DNA from: NCEH01 sp043195135
GTDB lineage: Bacteria; Pseudomonadota; Alphaproteobacteria; Rhizobiales; Xanthobacteraceae
Assembly (NCBI RefSeq): GCF_043195135.1
Contig: NZ_JBAFWP010000021.1
Length of the DNA stretch: 64,000 nucleotides
Direction: 5' to 3' (one strand)
Below are positions 27,082 through 36,015 of this stretch, piece after piece. Below the pieces are notes generated by a model. That model ran no database searches. It saw only the letters and a list, made by a program, of their open reading frames with translations, and was not told the origin of the DNA. The position numbers were made by a program, and so were the translations under genes. Position 1 is the first letter of the stretch; every line of letters starts with the position of its first letter.

Positions 27082-28506
27082 ATGACCGAGCCCACCAGCG
27101 CCCCGCGCACCCTCTACGACAAGATTTTCGACGACCACGTCGTGCATCGGCAGGACGACGGCACCTGCCTGCTCTATATCGACCGCCACCTGGTGCATGA
27201 GGTCACCAGCCCGCAGGCGTTCGAGGGCCTGCGCATGGCCGGTCGCAAGGTGCGCGCGCCCGCCAAGACCCTGGCCGTGGTGGATCACAACGTGCCCACG
27301 ACCGATCGCAGCCAGGGCATCGACGATCCCGAGAGCAAGCTCCAGGTGGAGACGCTGGCGGAGAACGCGGCCGAGTTCGGCGTCGAATATTTCGATGAAC
27401 GCGACGTGCGCCAGGGCATCGTGCATGTGGTGGGCCCGGAACAGGGCTTCACCTTGCCTGGCACCACCATCGTGTGCGGCGACAGCCACACCTCCACCCA
27501 CGGCGCCTTTGGCGCGCTGGCCCACGGCATCGGTACCTCCGAGGTTGAGCATGTGCTCGCCACCCAGACGCTGATCCAGAAGAAGGCCAAGAACATGCGG
27601 GTCACGGTCGACGGGCCGCTGCCCGAGGGCGTGGGCGCGAAGGACGTGGTGCTGGCCATCATCGGCACCATCGGCACCGCGGGCGGCACCGGCTATGTGA
27701 TCGAATATGCCGGCGACGCCATCCGCTCGCTCTCCATGGAAGGGCGCATGACGGTCTGCAACATGTCCATCGAGGGGGGCGCCCGCGCCGGCCTCGTGGC
27801 GCCGGACCAGAAGGCGTTCGACTACATCATGGGCAAGCCCCGCGCGCCCAAGGGCGCCGAATGGGACGCCGCGCTGCGGTTCTGGCAGACGCTCTATAGC
27901 GATCCCGATGCCCATTTCGACGCCGAAATCCGCATCGACGGCGCCAATCTGCCGCCCATCGTCTCCTGGGGTACCAGCCCGGAAGACGTGATTTCCGTGG
28001 AGGGGCTGGTTCCCGATCCGGAGCTGATCGCCGACGAGGTGAAGCGCGACGCCAAGAAGCGCGCGCTCGCTTACATGGGCCTTTCCGCCGGCACGAAGAT
28101 CACCGACATCCCTGTGGACCGCGTGTTCATCGGCTCCTGCACCAATGGGCGGATCGAGGATCTGCGGCAGGCCGCGAAAATCGTTGAGGGCCATCGCGTC
28201 AACGGCAATGTGAACGCCATGGTGGTGCCGGGCTCCGGGCTGGTGAAATTGCAGGCCGAGGCCGAGGGGCTGGACAAGATCTTCCGCGCCGCCGGCTTCG
28301 AATGGCGTGAGCCGGGCTGCTCCATGTGCCTCGCCATGAATGCCGACCGGCTTTCGCCCGAGGAGCGCTGCGCCTCCACCTCGAACCGCAATTTCGAGGG
28401 GCGCCAGGGTCACAAGGGCCGCACGCACCTGGTCTCGCCGGCCATGGCGGCGGCGGCGGCGATCGCCGGCCATTTCGTGGATGTGCGGCACTGGCCCAAC
28501 GGTTGA
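27082..28506 (+). CDS. leuC: 3-isopropylmalate dehydratase large subunit
   Basis: A 474-residue aconitase-family protein, full length. It catalyses isomerisation of 2- to 3-isopropylmalate in leucine synthesis, together with LeuD. Iron-sulfur ligand cysteines are visible in GSCTNGR (about residue 350) and in GCSMCLAMNADRL (about 410). AGGACATTCCCC precedes the ATG. The small subunit gene leuD lies 1.5 kb downstream at 30005, separated by three unrelated genes. Confidence 0.97.
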   Translation: MTEPTSAPRTLYDKIFDDHVVHRQDDGTCLLYIDRHLVHEVTSPQAFEGLRMAGRKVRAPAKTLAVVDHNVPTTDRSQGIDDPESKLQVETLAENAAEFGVEYFDERDVRQGIVHVVGPEQGFTLPGTTIVCGDSHTSTHGAFGALAHGIGTSEVEHVLATQTLIQKKAKNMRVTVDGPLPEGVGAKDVVLAIIGTIGTAGGTGYVIEYAGDAIRSLSMEGRMTVCNMSIEGGARAGLVAPDQKAFDYIMGKPRAPKGAEWDAALRFWQTLYSDPDAHFDAEIRIDGANLPPIVSWGTSPEDVISVEGLVPDPELIADEVKRDAKKRALAYMGLSAGTKITDIPVDRVFIGSCTNGRIEDLRQAAKIVEGHRVNGNVNAMVVPGSGLVKLQAEAEGLDKIFRAAGFEWREPGCSMCLAMNADRLSPEERCASTSNRNFEGRQGHKGRTHLVSPAMAAAAAIAGHFVDVRHWPNG

Positions 28507-28516
28507 GCAGCAAAGA

Positions 28517-28549
28517 AAAGGGCCGGCCGCACATGCGGGCCGGCCCTTT
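28517..28549. terminator. Bidirectional terminator after leuC
   Basis: AAAGGGCCGGCCGC pairs with GCGGGCCGGCCCTTT around an ACAT loop. It is a very stable hairpin with A/T edges on both sides, placed between leuC and the convergent 38-codon gene. Confidence 0.88.
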
Positions 28550-28608
28550 CGCTTTCAGCACCTACTTTACGCAGCAGAATTCCGACGGGTACGGTAGGAT
28601 AAAACCCG

Positions 28609-28725
28609 TCAGAGGATAAAGGCCGAGGTCACGTAGGTTGCCGCGTGGGCTTCCTGCGGGGCCAGATACGCGGCAACGCCTAAAATTGTCACCAGAGCGC
28701 CGGTGACCGCCAATTTGCGCAGCAT
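28609..28725 (-). CDS. 38-residue peptide with a signal sequence
   Basis: The ATG at 28725 is preceded by AGGAGAGTGACC, a strong ribosome-binding site. The product begins MLRKLAVTGALVTILGVA and ends in ATYVTSAFIL. Two basic residues, a hydrophobic core and a plausible cleavage site (EAHA-ATY) make a typical signal peptide, leaving a mature piece of about ten residues; alternatively it is a small membrane protein. It converges on leuC across a shared terminator. No family is recognised. Confidence 0.6.
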   Translation of the reverse strand: MLRKLAVTGALVTILGVAAYLAPQEAHAATYVTSAFIL

Positions 28726-28867
28726 GGTCACTCTCCTGAATGCTTCTGGTGGTTAAACATCCTGGCAGCGTTAATGGTTCCGAAACCATAGTCACGGGTT
28801 CGAGACCTTGGGCGCAACTTGGAGCGGCGCCGGCACCAGGGGCCGGCAAGACGGGAGCAGGAAAGCG

Positions 28868-29308
28868 ATGCCCAACGGGTCCACGGCCAGAAACAACGCC
28901 ATCGCCTGGCGCAGCCGCGAAGCGCCGTCGCTGGAAGCCTTTGAGATTCTTGCGGAGGACGCGTTCGCGCGCCTCCCCGAGAGCTTCCGCGCGCTCTGCG
29001 GCGGCGTGGTGCTGCGGATCGAGGATTTTCCCGAGGACGATGTCCTCGAGGAGCTGGAAGCCGAATCGCCCTTCGATCTCCTGGGCCTGTTCCAGGGCGT
29101 GGGGCTGACGCAGGCGGGCGCGGTCTCGGATACGGGGCGCCTGCCGAACATGGTTTTTCTCTACCGTCGTCCAATTCTGGACTATTGGTCGGAGAATGAG
29201 GAAACCCTGGGAGAGATCATTGCACACGTGCTGATTCATGAGATCGGCCATCATTTCGGCCTTTCGGATGCCGACATGGAGCGCGTGGAATCGCAGGTCG
29301 AAGACTAG
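28868..29308 (+). CDS. Zincin-like metallopeptidase family protein
   Basis: A 146-residue protein beginning MPNGSTARNN, preceded by GGAGCAGGAAAGCG. Near the C-terminus HEIGHHFGLSD matches HExxHxxGxxD, the metzincin-style zinc-binding motif, so all three ligands and the catalytic Glu are present. The acidic N-terminal half (EDFPEDDVLEELEAE) matches the small 'metallopeptidase family protein' group (formerly DUF1025-like) common in alphaproteobacteria. Activity and substrate are unknown. No signal peptide, so it is probably cytoplasmic. Confidence 0.85.
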   Translation: MPNGSTARNNAIAWRSREAPSLEAFEILAEDAFARLPESFRALCGGVVLRIEDFPEDDVLEELEAESPFDLLGLFQGVGLTQAGAVSDTGRLPNMVFLYRRPILDYWSENEETLGEIIAHVLIHEIGHHFGLSDADMERVESQVED

Positions 29309-29371
29309 ATGGGTCCTGGACGTGGCGGGTAGCGCTGGCTACACAGGCTTGGCTTCTACAGGAATGGTGCA

Positions 29372-29929
29372 ATGCGTGATCTTGTCGCTCAAAAACGCTA
29401 TACTTTGACAATGCGTTCACTCCATTGGCTGACTGTGGCGCTCGTCCTCACGGTGTATGGCCTTACCTATGTGGTGGACCTGTTCGCGCGCGGCACGCCG
29501 CAGCGCGGCACGGTCTGGGGCCTGCACATTTCCTTCGGCCTGGTCCTGCTGGTGGTGGTGGTGACGCGGCTCGTGGTGCGGGCGGTGGGGCCGCTTCCGG
29601 CACCTTCGGATGCGCTGTCCCGGCTGATGTCGATCGCCGCCCATGCGGTCCATCTGGCGCTCTACGTGCTGTTGATCGCCACCCCGGTGCTCGGCATCGC
29701 CATGACCTTCCTGCGCGGGCAGAGCATCTCGCTTTTCGGGCTGCTGACGATCGCCTCTCCGCTGACGCCGGATCGGGATTTCGCGCGGCAAGTGCTATGG
29801 GTGCATGAAAATAGCGCGAACCTGCTGATGATCGTGGCGGGGCTCCACGCGCTCGCGGCGCTCTATCATCACTTCATTCGCAAGGACGATGTCCTTCAGC
29901 GCATGTTGTTCAGTATGGGCCGGCGCTGA
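29372..29929 (+). CDS. Cytochrome b561-family protein
   Basis: A 185-residue membrane protein with four hydrophobic segments (about 17-36, 48-66, 85-105, 146-165). Histidines near the membrane faces (RSLHWL, GLHISFG, HAVHLALY, GLHALAALYHH) are candidate haem b ligands. The family passes electrons between quinone or superoxide and periplasmic acceptors. It lies between the zincin gene and leuD with short spacers. A second member of the family is at 36012-36581. Confidence 0.88.
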   Translation: MRDLVAQKRYTLTMRSLHWLTVALVLTVYGLTYVVDLFARGTPQRGTVWGLHISFGLVLLVVVVTRLVVRAVGPLPAPSDALSRLMSIAAHAVHLALYVLLIATPVLGIAMTFLRGQSISLFGLLTIASPLTPDRDFARQVLWVHENSANLLMIVAGLHALAALYHHFIRKDDVLQRMLFSMGRR

Positions 29930-30004
29930 GGCGCGGGCGGGTCGGCGCGGCCGTTCGGCCGCCGGAACAAGCGGGCCGAGGGCCCTGAAGGGAGCCGGAA
30001 GGCG

Positions 30005-30610
30005 ATGGAAAAGTTTACCACGGTCGAAGGCGTCGCGGCGCCGCTGAAGATGGTCAATGTCGATACCGACATGATCATTCCGAAGAATTATCTGAAGACC
30101 ATCAAGCGTACCGGCCTCGGCACGGGCCTGTTCGCCGAGATGCGCTATAAGGACGACGGCAGCGAGAACCCCGATTTTGTCCTGAACACGCGGGCCTATC
30201 GCAAGGCGAAGATCCTGGTGGCGGGCGATAATTTCGGCTGCGGCTCCTCGCGCGAGCATGCCCCCTGGGCGCTCCTCGATTTCGGCATCCGCTGCGTGAT
30301 CTCCACCTCGTTCGCGGACATCTTCTACAATAACTGCTTCAAGAACGGCATCCTGCCGGTGGTGGTGTCGCAGGAAGTCCTGGACAAGCTGTTCGACGAC
30401 GCCAGCCGCGGCTCCAATTCCACCCTGACCATCGACCTGGAGGCCCAGGAGATCCGCGGCCCCGACGGCGGCACGGTGCGGTTCGAGATCGACCCCTTCC
30501 GCAAGCGCTGCCTGCTGGAAGGGCTCGACGATATCGGCCTCACGCTGGAAAAGGGCGCGAGCATCAACACCTATGAGGCGACGGCGGCCGAGCAGCGCTC
30601 CTGGCTGTGA
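30005..30610 (+). CDS. leuD: 3-isopropylmalate dehydratase small subunit
   Basis: A 201-residue protein, full length for LeuD. Family signatures include NVDTDMIIPKNYLKTIKRTGLG near the N-terminus and GDNFGCGSSREHAPWAL in the middle, which forms the swivel domain's substrate-contacting loop. It pairs with LeuC (27082-28506). The start ATG 30005 is preceded by GGAGCCGGAAGGCG. Confidence 0.97.
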   Translation: MEKFTTVEGVAAPLKMVNVDTDMIIPKNYLKTIKRTGLGTGLFAEMRYKDDGSENPDFVLNTRAYRKAKILVAGDNFGCGSSREHAPWALLDFGIRCVISTSFADIFYNNCFKNGILPVVVSQEVLDKLFDDASRGSNSTLTIDLEAQEIRGPDGGTVRFEIDPFRKRCLLEGLDDIGLTLEKGASINTYEATAAEQRSWL

Positions 30611-30629
30611 CCTTGCCCCGTGCGAAACC

Positions 30630-30659
30630 AGGCGCCGCCCCCTGCGGCGCCTTTTTTTT
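30630..30659 (+). terminator. Rho-independent terminator of leuD
   Basis: AGGCGCCGC and GCGGCGCCT form a nine-pair stem followed by eight T residues, 20 bases after the leuD stop. Confidence 0.92.
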
Positions 30660-30804
30660 GCCTGCGGTCGAATTTTCATCCCGCTCGTCCCTGTGTCGCC
30701 ATACCGTTTGGGCTAAGCTGAGGGCGGGTCCTCTCCAGGCCTCCCATCGCCGCCCGTCCGGGCGGTTCCTCGCACCATCAATGCCTTAGCGCCGGAGCCC
30801 GAAC

Positions 30805-32745
30805 GTGCCGCACGCCACTCCCCTGATCGCGACCATTGTGATGGCCTTCGTCCTGGCCTTCATCCTGGGGGCGGTGGCGCAACGGCTGCGGGTGTCGCCC
30901 CTGGTCGGCTATCTGCTCGCCGGCATCGTCGCGGGTCCGTTCACGCCCGGTTTCGTCGCCGACCAGCATCTGGCGACCGAGCTCGCCGAGATCGGCGTGA
31001 TCCTGCTGATGTTCGGCGTCGGCCTGCATTTTTCGCTGAAGGACCTGCTGTCGGTGAAGGCCATCGCCATTCCCGGCGCGGTGGTGCAGATCGCGGTGGC
31101 GACCATCCTCGGCATGGGGCTGGCGCATCTGATGGGCTGGAGCCTCGGCGGCGGGCTGGTGTTCGGCCTCGCCTTGTCGGTCGCCAGCACGGTGGTGCTG
31201 CTGCGGGCGCTCCAGGAACGCCGCCTGCTGGAGAGCGAGCAGGGGCGCATCGCGGTCGGCTGGCTGATCGTGGAGGACCTTGCCATGGTGCTGGCGCTGG
31301 TCCTGCTGCCGGCCATGTCCGGCGCGCTCGGCGGGCGCAGCGTGGCCAATGGCGAGGCGCTGGCGCTCTTCGGCTCGTCCGATATCGAATATACGCTCGG
31401 CCTGACGATCGGAAAGGTCGCGGCGTTCGTGGTTCTCATGCTGGTGGTGGGCCGGCGGGTCATTCCCTGGATCATGCACTGGGTCGCCCACACCGGGTCG
31501 CGCGAACTGTTCCGCCTTGCCGTTCTGGCGATCGCGCTGGGCGTCGCCTATGGGTCGGCTTTGCTGTTCGGGGTGTCGTTCGCGCTCGGCGCCTTCTTCG
31601 CCGGCATGGTTCTGAGCGAATCCCCGCTCGCCCATCGCGCGGCGGAAGAAACCCTGCCGCTGCGGGATGCGTTCGCGGTGTTGTTCTTCGTGTCCGTCGG
31701 CATGCTGGTGGATCCCACCATCCTGCTGCGCCAGCCGCTGGAATTGCTCGGGACGTTTCTTGTGGTCATCGTCGGCAAATCGGTGGCGGCCTATCTGATC
31801 GTGCGGGTGTTCGGCTATGAGAAGCTCACCGCCCTGACGATTTCGGCGAGCCTTGCGCAGATCGGCGAATTCTCCTTCATCCTCGCCGCGCTGGGCGTGG
31901 ATCTCGGCCTGATGCCGGCGGCGGGCCGCGACCTGATCCTCGCGGCGGCGATTCTCTCCATTCTCATCAATCCGTTCTTCTTCTTGACCCTGGACCGGCT
32001 GCGGCCGCGCCTGACGCGCAAGACGGCCGAGCCGGCGGTGGAGCGCCGCCCCAAGGACCAGCCGGCGGCGCTCGTGCCCACGCATCAGAGCGGGCACACG
32101 GTGCTGGTCGGCTATGGACGGGTGGGCCGGCTGATCGCCGAGGGGCTGCGCGGCGGCGGCATCCCCTTCCTGGTGATCGAGGACGGCGGAGACGCCGTGG
32201 AATCGCTGCGGCGCGCGAACATCGAGGTGCTGCCCGCCAATGCGGCGGCGCCGGAAGCGCTCGCCTCCGCGAATCTGCCGGGCGCCCGGCGGCTGATCCT
32301 GGCGATTCCCGATGGCTTCGAGGCCGCGAGCGTCCTGCGCAAGGCGCGCGCGCTCAATCCGGGGCTGGAAATCATCGCCCGCGCCCATTCCGACGCGGAA
32401 GTGGAGCATCTGCGCCAGGGCGGGGCCGGCTTTATCATCATGGGCGAACGGGAGGTTGCGCGCGGCATGCTCGCCTATGTGCTGCGCGACGGCACCGACG
32501 ATGCGCCCTCCAGCATCGGCCCGCTGCCCGGCGGCCCGGTCCCGCCGGACTCAGCCGCGCCCCTTGGTGGCGCAGAAGAAAATGCCGCCGCTGCGGCCGC
32601 GCCCACGGCCGAAAGTGGCCCTGCCCCGGTGGCCCAGAATCCCGAGGCGGAGGGCGCGCCGGCCCCCGCCGAGACGCGCGAAACCGCCGTGGATCCGGCA
32701 TCGCCAACCGGGGACAGTGCCGGGCAACCGTCCCAAGGGCGTTGA
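30805..32745 (+). CDS. CPA2-type K+/H+ antiporter with RCK domain (YbaL/KefB-like)
   Basis: A 646-residue monovalent cation:proton antiporter. About 12-13 membrane segments occupy residues 1-395 (VSPLVGYLLAGIVAGPF and GVILLMFGVGLHF are family signatures). A TrkA-N/RCK nucleotide-binding domain starts at about 430 with HTVLVGYGRVGRL and an acidic residue ending the second strand (LVIED). The last 85 residues are an Ala/Pro/Glu-rich, low-complexity tail not seen in typical members. The start is GTG 30805. The family exports K+ under electrophile or osmotic stress. It stands alone between the leuD terminator and rpmH. Confidence 0.9.
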   Translation: MPHATPLIATIVMAFVLAFILGAVAQRLRVSPLVGYLLAGIVAGPFTPGFVADQHLATELAEIGVILLMFGVGLHFSLKDLLSVKAIAIPGAVVQIAVATILGMGLAHLMGWSLGGGLVFGLALSVASTVVLLRALQERRLLESEQGRIAVGWLIVEDLAMVLALVLLPAMSGALGGRSVANGEALALFGSSDIEYTLGLTIGKVAAFVVLMLVVGRRVIPWIMHWVAHTGSRELFRLAVLAIALGVAYGSALLFGVSFALGAFFAGMVLSESPLAHRAAEETLPLRDAFAVLFFVSVGMLVDPTILLRQPLELLGTFLVVIVGKSVAAYLIVRVFGYEKLTALTISASLAQIGEFSFILAALGVDLGLMPAAGRDLILAAAILSILINPFFFLTLDRLRPRLTRKTAEPAVERRPKDQPAALVPTHQSGHTVLVGYGRVGRLIAEGLRGGGIPFLVIEDGGDAVESLRRANIEVLPANAAAPEALASANLPGARRLILAIPDGFEAASVLRKARALNPGLEIIARAHSDAEVEHLRQGGAGFIIMGEREVARGMLAYVLRDGTDDAPSSIGPLPGGPVPPDSAAPLGGAEENAAAAAAPTAESGPAPVAQNPEAEGAPAPAETRETAVDPASPTGDSAGQPSQGR

Positions 32746-32910
32746 CGCGCAGCCCTTCGCCGCCTATAAGCCGAGCCCGAACTCGGGCGGCTCCGGCTCC
32801 TGGGACCTTGCCTTATACCCGATTGACATCGGGTGGGCGCCAAAGGCTTCGGCCGATGGAAAGGGTTCAGGATAGCGGATGTCGCCGTCAAAACTCCGGA
32901 GACAAGAACC

Positions 32911-33045
32911 GTGAAGCGCACCTACCAACCGAGCAAGCTCGTGCGCAAGCGTCGGCACGGCTTCCGTGCGCGCATGGCGACGATGAATGGCCGCAAGATC
33001 ATCGCTGCCCGCCGGGCACACGGCCGCAAGCGCCTTTCGGCGTGA
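32911..33045 (+). CDS. rpmH: Ribosomal protein bL34
   Basis: A 44-residue, very basic protein starting with a GTG-encoded MKRTYQPSKLVRKRRHGFRA, the invariant L34 sequence. GGAGACAAGAACC precedes the GTG. It is first in the conserved rpmH-rnpA-yidC run. A perfect TTGACA at 32823-32828 may be part of its promoter, though no good -10 box is visible at the right distance. Confidence 0.98.
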   Translation: MKRTYQPSKLVRKRRHGFRARMATMNGRKIIAARRAHGRKRLSA

Positions 33046-33069
33046 TCTGCGCCTGCGGAGCTGTTCATC

Positions 33070-33450
33070 TTGGATCGGCTCCTCAAGCGGCGTGATTTTC
33101 TAGCCGCGGCAAAGGCAGAACGTGCCGGTGTCGCGGGCTTCCTGTTGCAGGGGCGTGACCGCAAGGACCAGGGCGAAGCCCGGATCGGCCTGACGGTCAC
33201 CAAGAAGGTTGGCAATGCCGTCGTGCGCAACCGCATCCGCCGCCGACTGCGGGAAGTGGCGCGGCAGGTGTTGCCGGCAAAGGCCCGCCCGGGCTTCGAT
33301 TATGTGATGGTGGCGCGCCTGCACGCCTTGCACGCGCCCTTTCCGGATCTGGTGCGCGATCTTGAGCGCGCCGTGTCCCGGCTGCATGGCGCCGGAAAGC
33401 CAAGAACCAAAGAAACGTCCGCCCCCGCCGACGGAGCCCGCCCGGCATGA
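33070..33450 (+). CDS. rnpA: Ribonuclease P protein component
   Basis: A 126-residue protein with TTG as the likely start, read as MDRLLKRRDFLAAAK. The RNR motif region (KVGNAVVRNRIRRRLREVAR) that binds the P RNA is present at about 45-65. It processes the 5' ends of tRNA precursors. It lies 24 bases after rpmH and overlaps yidC by four bases (ATGA). The small yidD gene that often follows rnpA is absent. Confidence 0.96.
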   Translation: MDRLLKRRDFLAAAKAERAGVAGFLLQGRDRKDQGEARIGLTVTKKVGNAVVRNRIRRRLREVARQVLPAKARPGFDYVMVARLHALHAPFPDLVRDLERAVSRLHGAGKPRTKETSAPADGARPA

Positions 33451-35288
33451 CCGACAATCGCAATATGTTCATCGCCATCGGCTTGTCCCTGGCGATCCTC
33501 CTCGGCTGGCAATATTTCATCGGCATTCCGCAGGCGGAGAAACAGCGGCAGGCCGCCGAGCAGCAGCGTGTGCTTCAGCAGGCGCAGCAGCAGGCCGAGC
33601 AGCAGAGCCAGACCCCGGCCGCCTCCGCGACCCCGGGCCCGGATGGCGTGACGGCGCCGGCGAGCCACGCGGCCGGTGCCCCCGGCCGGGCGCTGACCCG
33701 CGAGCAGGCGCTCGCCCTTTCGCCCCGCGTCGCCATCGACACGCCGCGCGTGAAGGGCTCCATCTCGCTGAAGGGCGGCCGCGCGGACGATATCTCGCTG
33801 GCCGAGTATCACGAGACCGTGGATCCTACGAGCCCGATCATCGTGCTGCTTTCCCCTTCCGGCGCGCCCAATCCCTTCTATGCGGAATTCGGCTGGACCT
33901 CGGCGCCCGGCGCCTCGGTGACGCTGCCCGGTCCCGATACGGTGTGGACCGCCCCCGCCGGCGCGACGCTGACGCCCAATGCGCCCCTCGTGCTGACCTA
34001 TGACAACGGCCAGGGCCTGATCTTCAAGCGCACGTTCGCGATCGACGAATTCTACATGTTCACGGTGAAGGACGAGGTGGTGAACAATGCCGCCGCCGCC
34101 GTGACGCTCTATCCCTACGCTTTGGTGTCGCGCCACGGCATTCCCCACACCCAGGGCTTCTATATCCTGCATGAAGGCCTGATCGGCGTGCTGGGCGATG
34201 CCGGCTTGCAGGAAGTCACCTACGCGAAGATGGACGCGGCCAAGCCGAACCTGTTCAAGTCCACCGGCGGCTGGCTCGGCATCACCGACAAATATTGGGC
34301 CGCGACCGTCATTCCCGACCAGAGCGTGGCGGTGGATGCGCGCTTCTCCACCTCGACGGTCGGCAATGTGCCCACCTTCCAGGCGGATTATCTCGCTGCC
34401 GCCAAGACCATCGAGCCCGGCACCACCGCAGCGTCCGAGTCGCGCCTGTTCGCCGGCGCCAAGGTGGTCGCGGTGGTGGACGGCTATGCCACCCGCTATG
34501 GCATCGACCGCTTCGACCGCCTGATCGACTGGGGCTGGTTCTATTTCATCACCAAGCCGCTGTTCCAGGTGATCGACTGGATCTTCCACGTGGTCGGCAA
34601 TTTCGGCGTCGCCATCCTGATCGTGACGGTGCTGCTGAAGGGGATCTTCTTCCCCCTCGCCAACAAGTCCTACACCTCGATGGCCAAGATGAAGGCCCTG
34701 CAGCCCGAGATGGTCGCCATTCGCGAGCGTTTCGCGGATGACAAGGTCAAGCAGCAGCAAGCCACCATGGAGCTGTACAAGAAGGAGAAGATCAATCCGA
34801 TCGCAGGCTGCCTGCCGATCGTGATCCAGATCCCGGTCTTCTTCGCGCTCTATAAGGTGCTGTTCGTGACCATCGAAATGCGGCACGCGCCGTTCTTCGG
34901 CTGGATCCGCGACCTGTCGGCGCCCGATCCGACCACCGTTTTCAACCTGTTCGGCCTGATCCCGTGGGATCCGAGCAGCGTGCCGGTGGTCGGCTCCTAT
35001 CTGATGCTCGGCGCCTGGCCGCTGATCATGGGCGTGACCATGTGGGTTCAGATGAAGCTGAACCCGGCTCCGCCGGATCCGACCCAGCAGATGATCTTCA
35101 ACTATATGCCGATCATCTTCACCTTCATGCTGGCCCATTTCGCGGCAGGCTTGGTGATCTACTGGGCGTGGAACAACACCCTCTCAGTGCTCCAGCAGAC
35201 GGCGATCATGAAGCGCAACGGCGTCAAGATCGAGCTATGGGACAATATCCGGAGCGTCTTCAAGAAGAAGGCGCCAGCCAAAGGATAA
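33447..35288 (+). CDS. yidC: Membrane protein insertase YidC
   Basis: A 613-residue insertase. The first membrane segment is at residues 7-24, followed by a Gln/Ala-rich linker, a large periplasmic domain (about 80-370) and the conserved five-segment core (about 375-590), including NYMPIIFTFMLAHFAAGLVIYW near the end. It inserts inner-membrane proteins alone or with SecYEG. The start overlaps the rnpA stop, implying translational coupling. Confidence 0.97.
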   Translation: MTDNRNMFIAIGLSLAILLGWQYFIGIPQAEKQRQAAEQQRVLQQAQQQAEQQSQTPAASATPGPDGVTAPASHAAGAPGRALTREQALALSPRVAIDTPRVKGSISLKGGRADDISLAEYHETVDPTSPIIVLLSPSGAPNPFYAEFGWTSAPGASVTLPGPDTVWTAPAGATLTPNAPLVLTYDNGQGLIFKRTFAIDEFYMFTVKDEVVNNAAAAVTLYPYALVSRHGIPHTQGFYILHEGLIGVLGDAGLQEVTYAKMDAAKPNLFKSTGGWLGITDKYWAATVIPDQSVAVDARFSTSTVGNVPTFQADYLAAAKTIEPGTTAASESRLFAGAKVVAVVDGYATRYGIDRFDRLIDWGWFYFITKPLFQVIDWIFHVVGNFGVAILIVTVLLKGIFFPLANKSYTSMAKMKALQPEMVAIRERFADDKVKQQQATMELYKKEKINPIAGCLPIVIQIPVFFALYKVLFVTIEMRHAPFFGWIRDLSAPDPTTVFNLFGLIPWDPSSVPVVGSYLMLGAWPLIMGVTMWVQMKLNPAPPDPTQQMIFNYMPIIFTFMLAHFAAGLVIYWAWNNTLSVLQQTAIMKRNGVKIELWDNIRSVFKKKAPAKG

Positions 35289-35324
35289 GCACCAGATCCT
35301 TCCGGCCCTGTTCCGTGTAAGACC

Positions 35325-35356
35325 TGAAGCGCTCCACCTGGCGGTGGGGCGCTTCA
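35325..35356 (+). terminator. Hairpin terminator after yidC
   Basis: TGAAGCGC-CCACC pairs with GGTGG-GCGCTTCA around a short loop, 37 bases after the yidC stop codon. No long T-run follows, so termination may be partial. Confidence 0.65.
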
Positions 35357-35439
35357 CTCATGTTTGATGCCCGCTGCCGCCGATGGCACGCTTACGCCTT
35401 AGATCCGCACGCTGGAAAGGTATGGTCCGTCCATCGCGA

Positions 35440-36015
35440 ATGAAGGGCATGATGATGCTGAAGGTTCTCGGATGTATAGGCCTTCTGCTCTGCGCGGCCC
35501 CCGCGGCCGCGGCGCCCGTCGCCTTTTCCGTGGATCCGGCGGCGACGCGGATCGGCTTCGAGGTCGGCGCCAAGGGATATCCGGTGACCAAGGGGGTATT
35601 CCGCACCTTCTCCGCCGACCTCAACATCGATTTTGACATGCCGGCGCGCAGCAAGGTGATGTTCCGCGTGGGCGCGAACTCGCTGGATACCCAGGCACCG
35701 GCGCTGGACGAATATGTGCGCGGACCCGGCTTCCTGGATTCGGCCCGCTTTCCCGACATCACCTTCGTATCCACGCGCGTGCGCAAGCTCGACGACACGA
35801 CCGTGGAAGTGGTCGGCAATCTCACTTTGCTGGGCGTGACCCGCGAGCAGGCGTTCGACGTGAACGTGGCGCAGCACCACGCCGGCAGTCGCGATGGCTT
35901 CGCCTTCCAGGTGGAAGGGGCGATCCATCGCTCGGATTTCGGCATGACCGGCGGCTTGCCGCTGGTGTCGGATGACGTGCGCATCACGGTCTATGCGCAG
36001 GCCGCCGCCCGATGA
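35440..36015 (+). CDS. YceI-family periplasmic lipid-binding protein
   Basis: About 191 residues. The N-terminus MKGMMMLKVLGCIGLLLCAAP is a signal peptide with probable cleavage after AAAA. The mature part begins VAFSVDPAATRIGFEVG and has the YceI lipocalin-like pattern ending in FGMTGGLPLVSDDVRITV. The family binds isoprenoid quinone-like molecules in the periplasm. The stop codon overlaps the start of the next cytochrome b561 gene (ATGA), a pairing common in proteobacteria and suggestive of shared redox chemistry. The start could also be ATG 35449 or 35422. Confidence 0.9.
   Translation: MKGMMMLKVLGCIGLLLCAAPAAAAPVAFSVDPAATRIGFEVGAKGYPVTKGVFRTFSADLNIDFDMPARSKVMFRVGANSLDTQAPALDEYVRGPGFLDSARFPDITFVSTRVRKLDDTTVEVVGNLTLLGVTREQAFDVNVAQHHAGSRDGFAFQVEGAIHRSDFGMTGGLPLVSDDVRITVYAQAAAR

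Noticed and set aside
32746..32910. Chromosome origin near rpmH
   Set aside because: No dnaA gene and no cluster of DnaA boxes was seen; in rhizobia the origin usually lies elsewhere.
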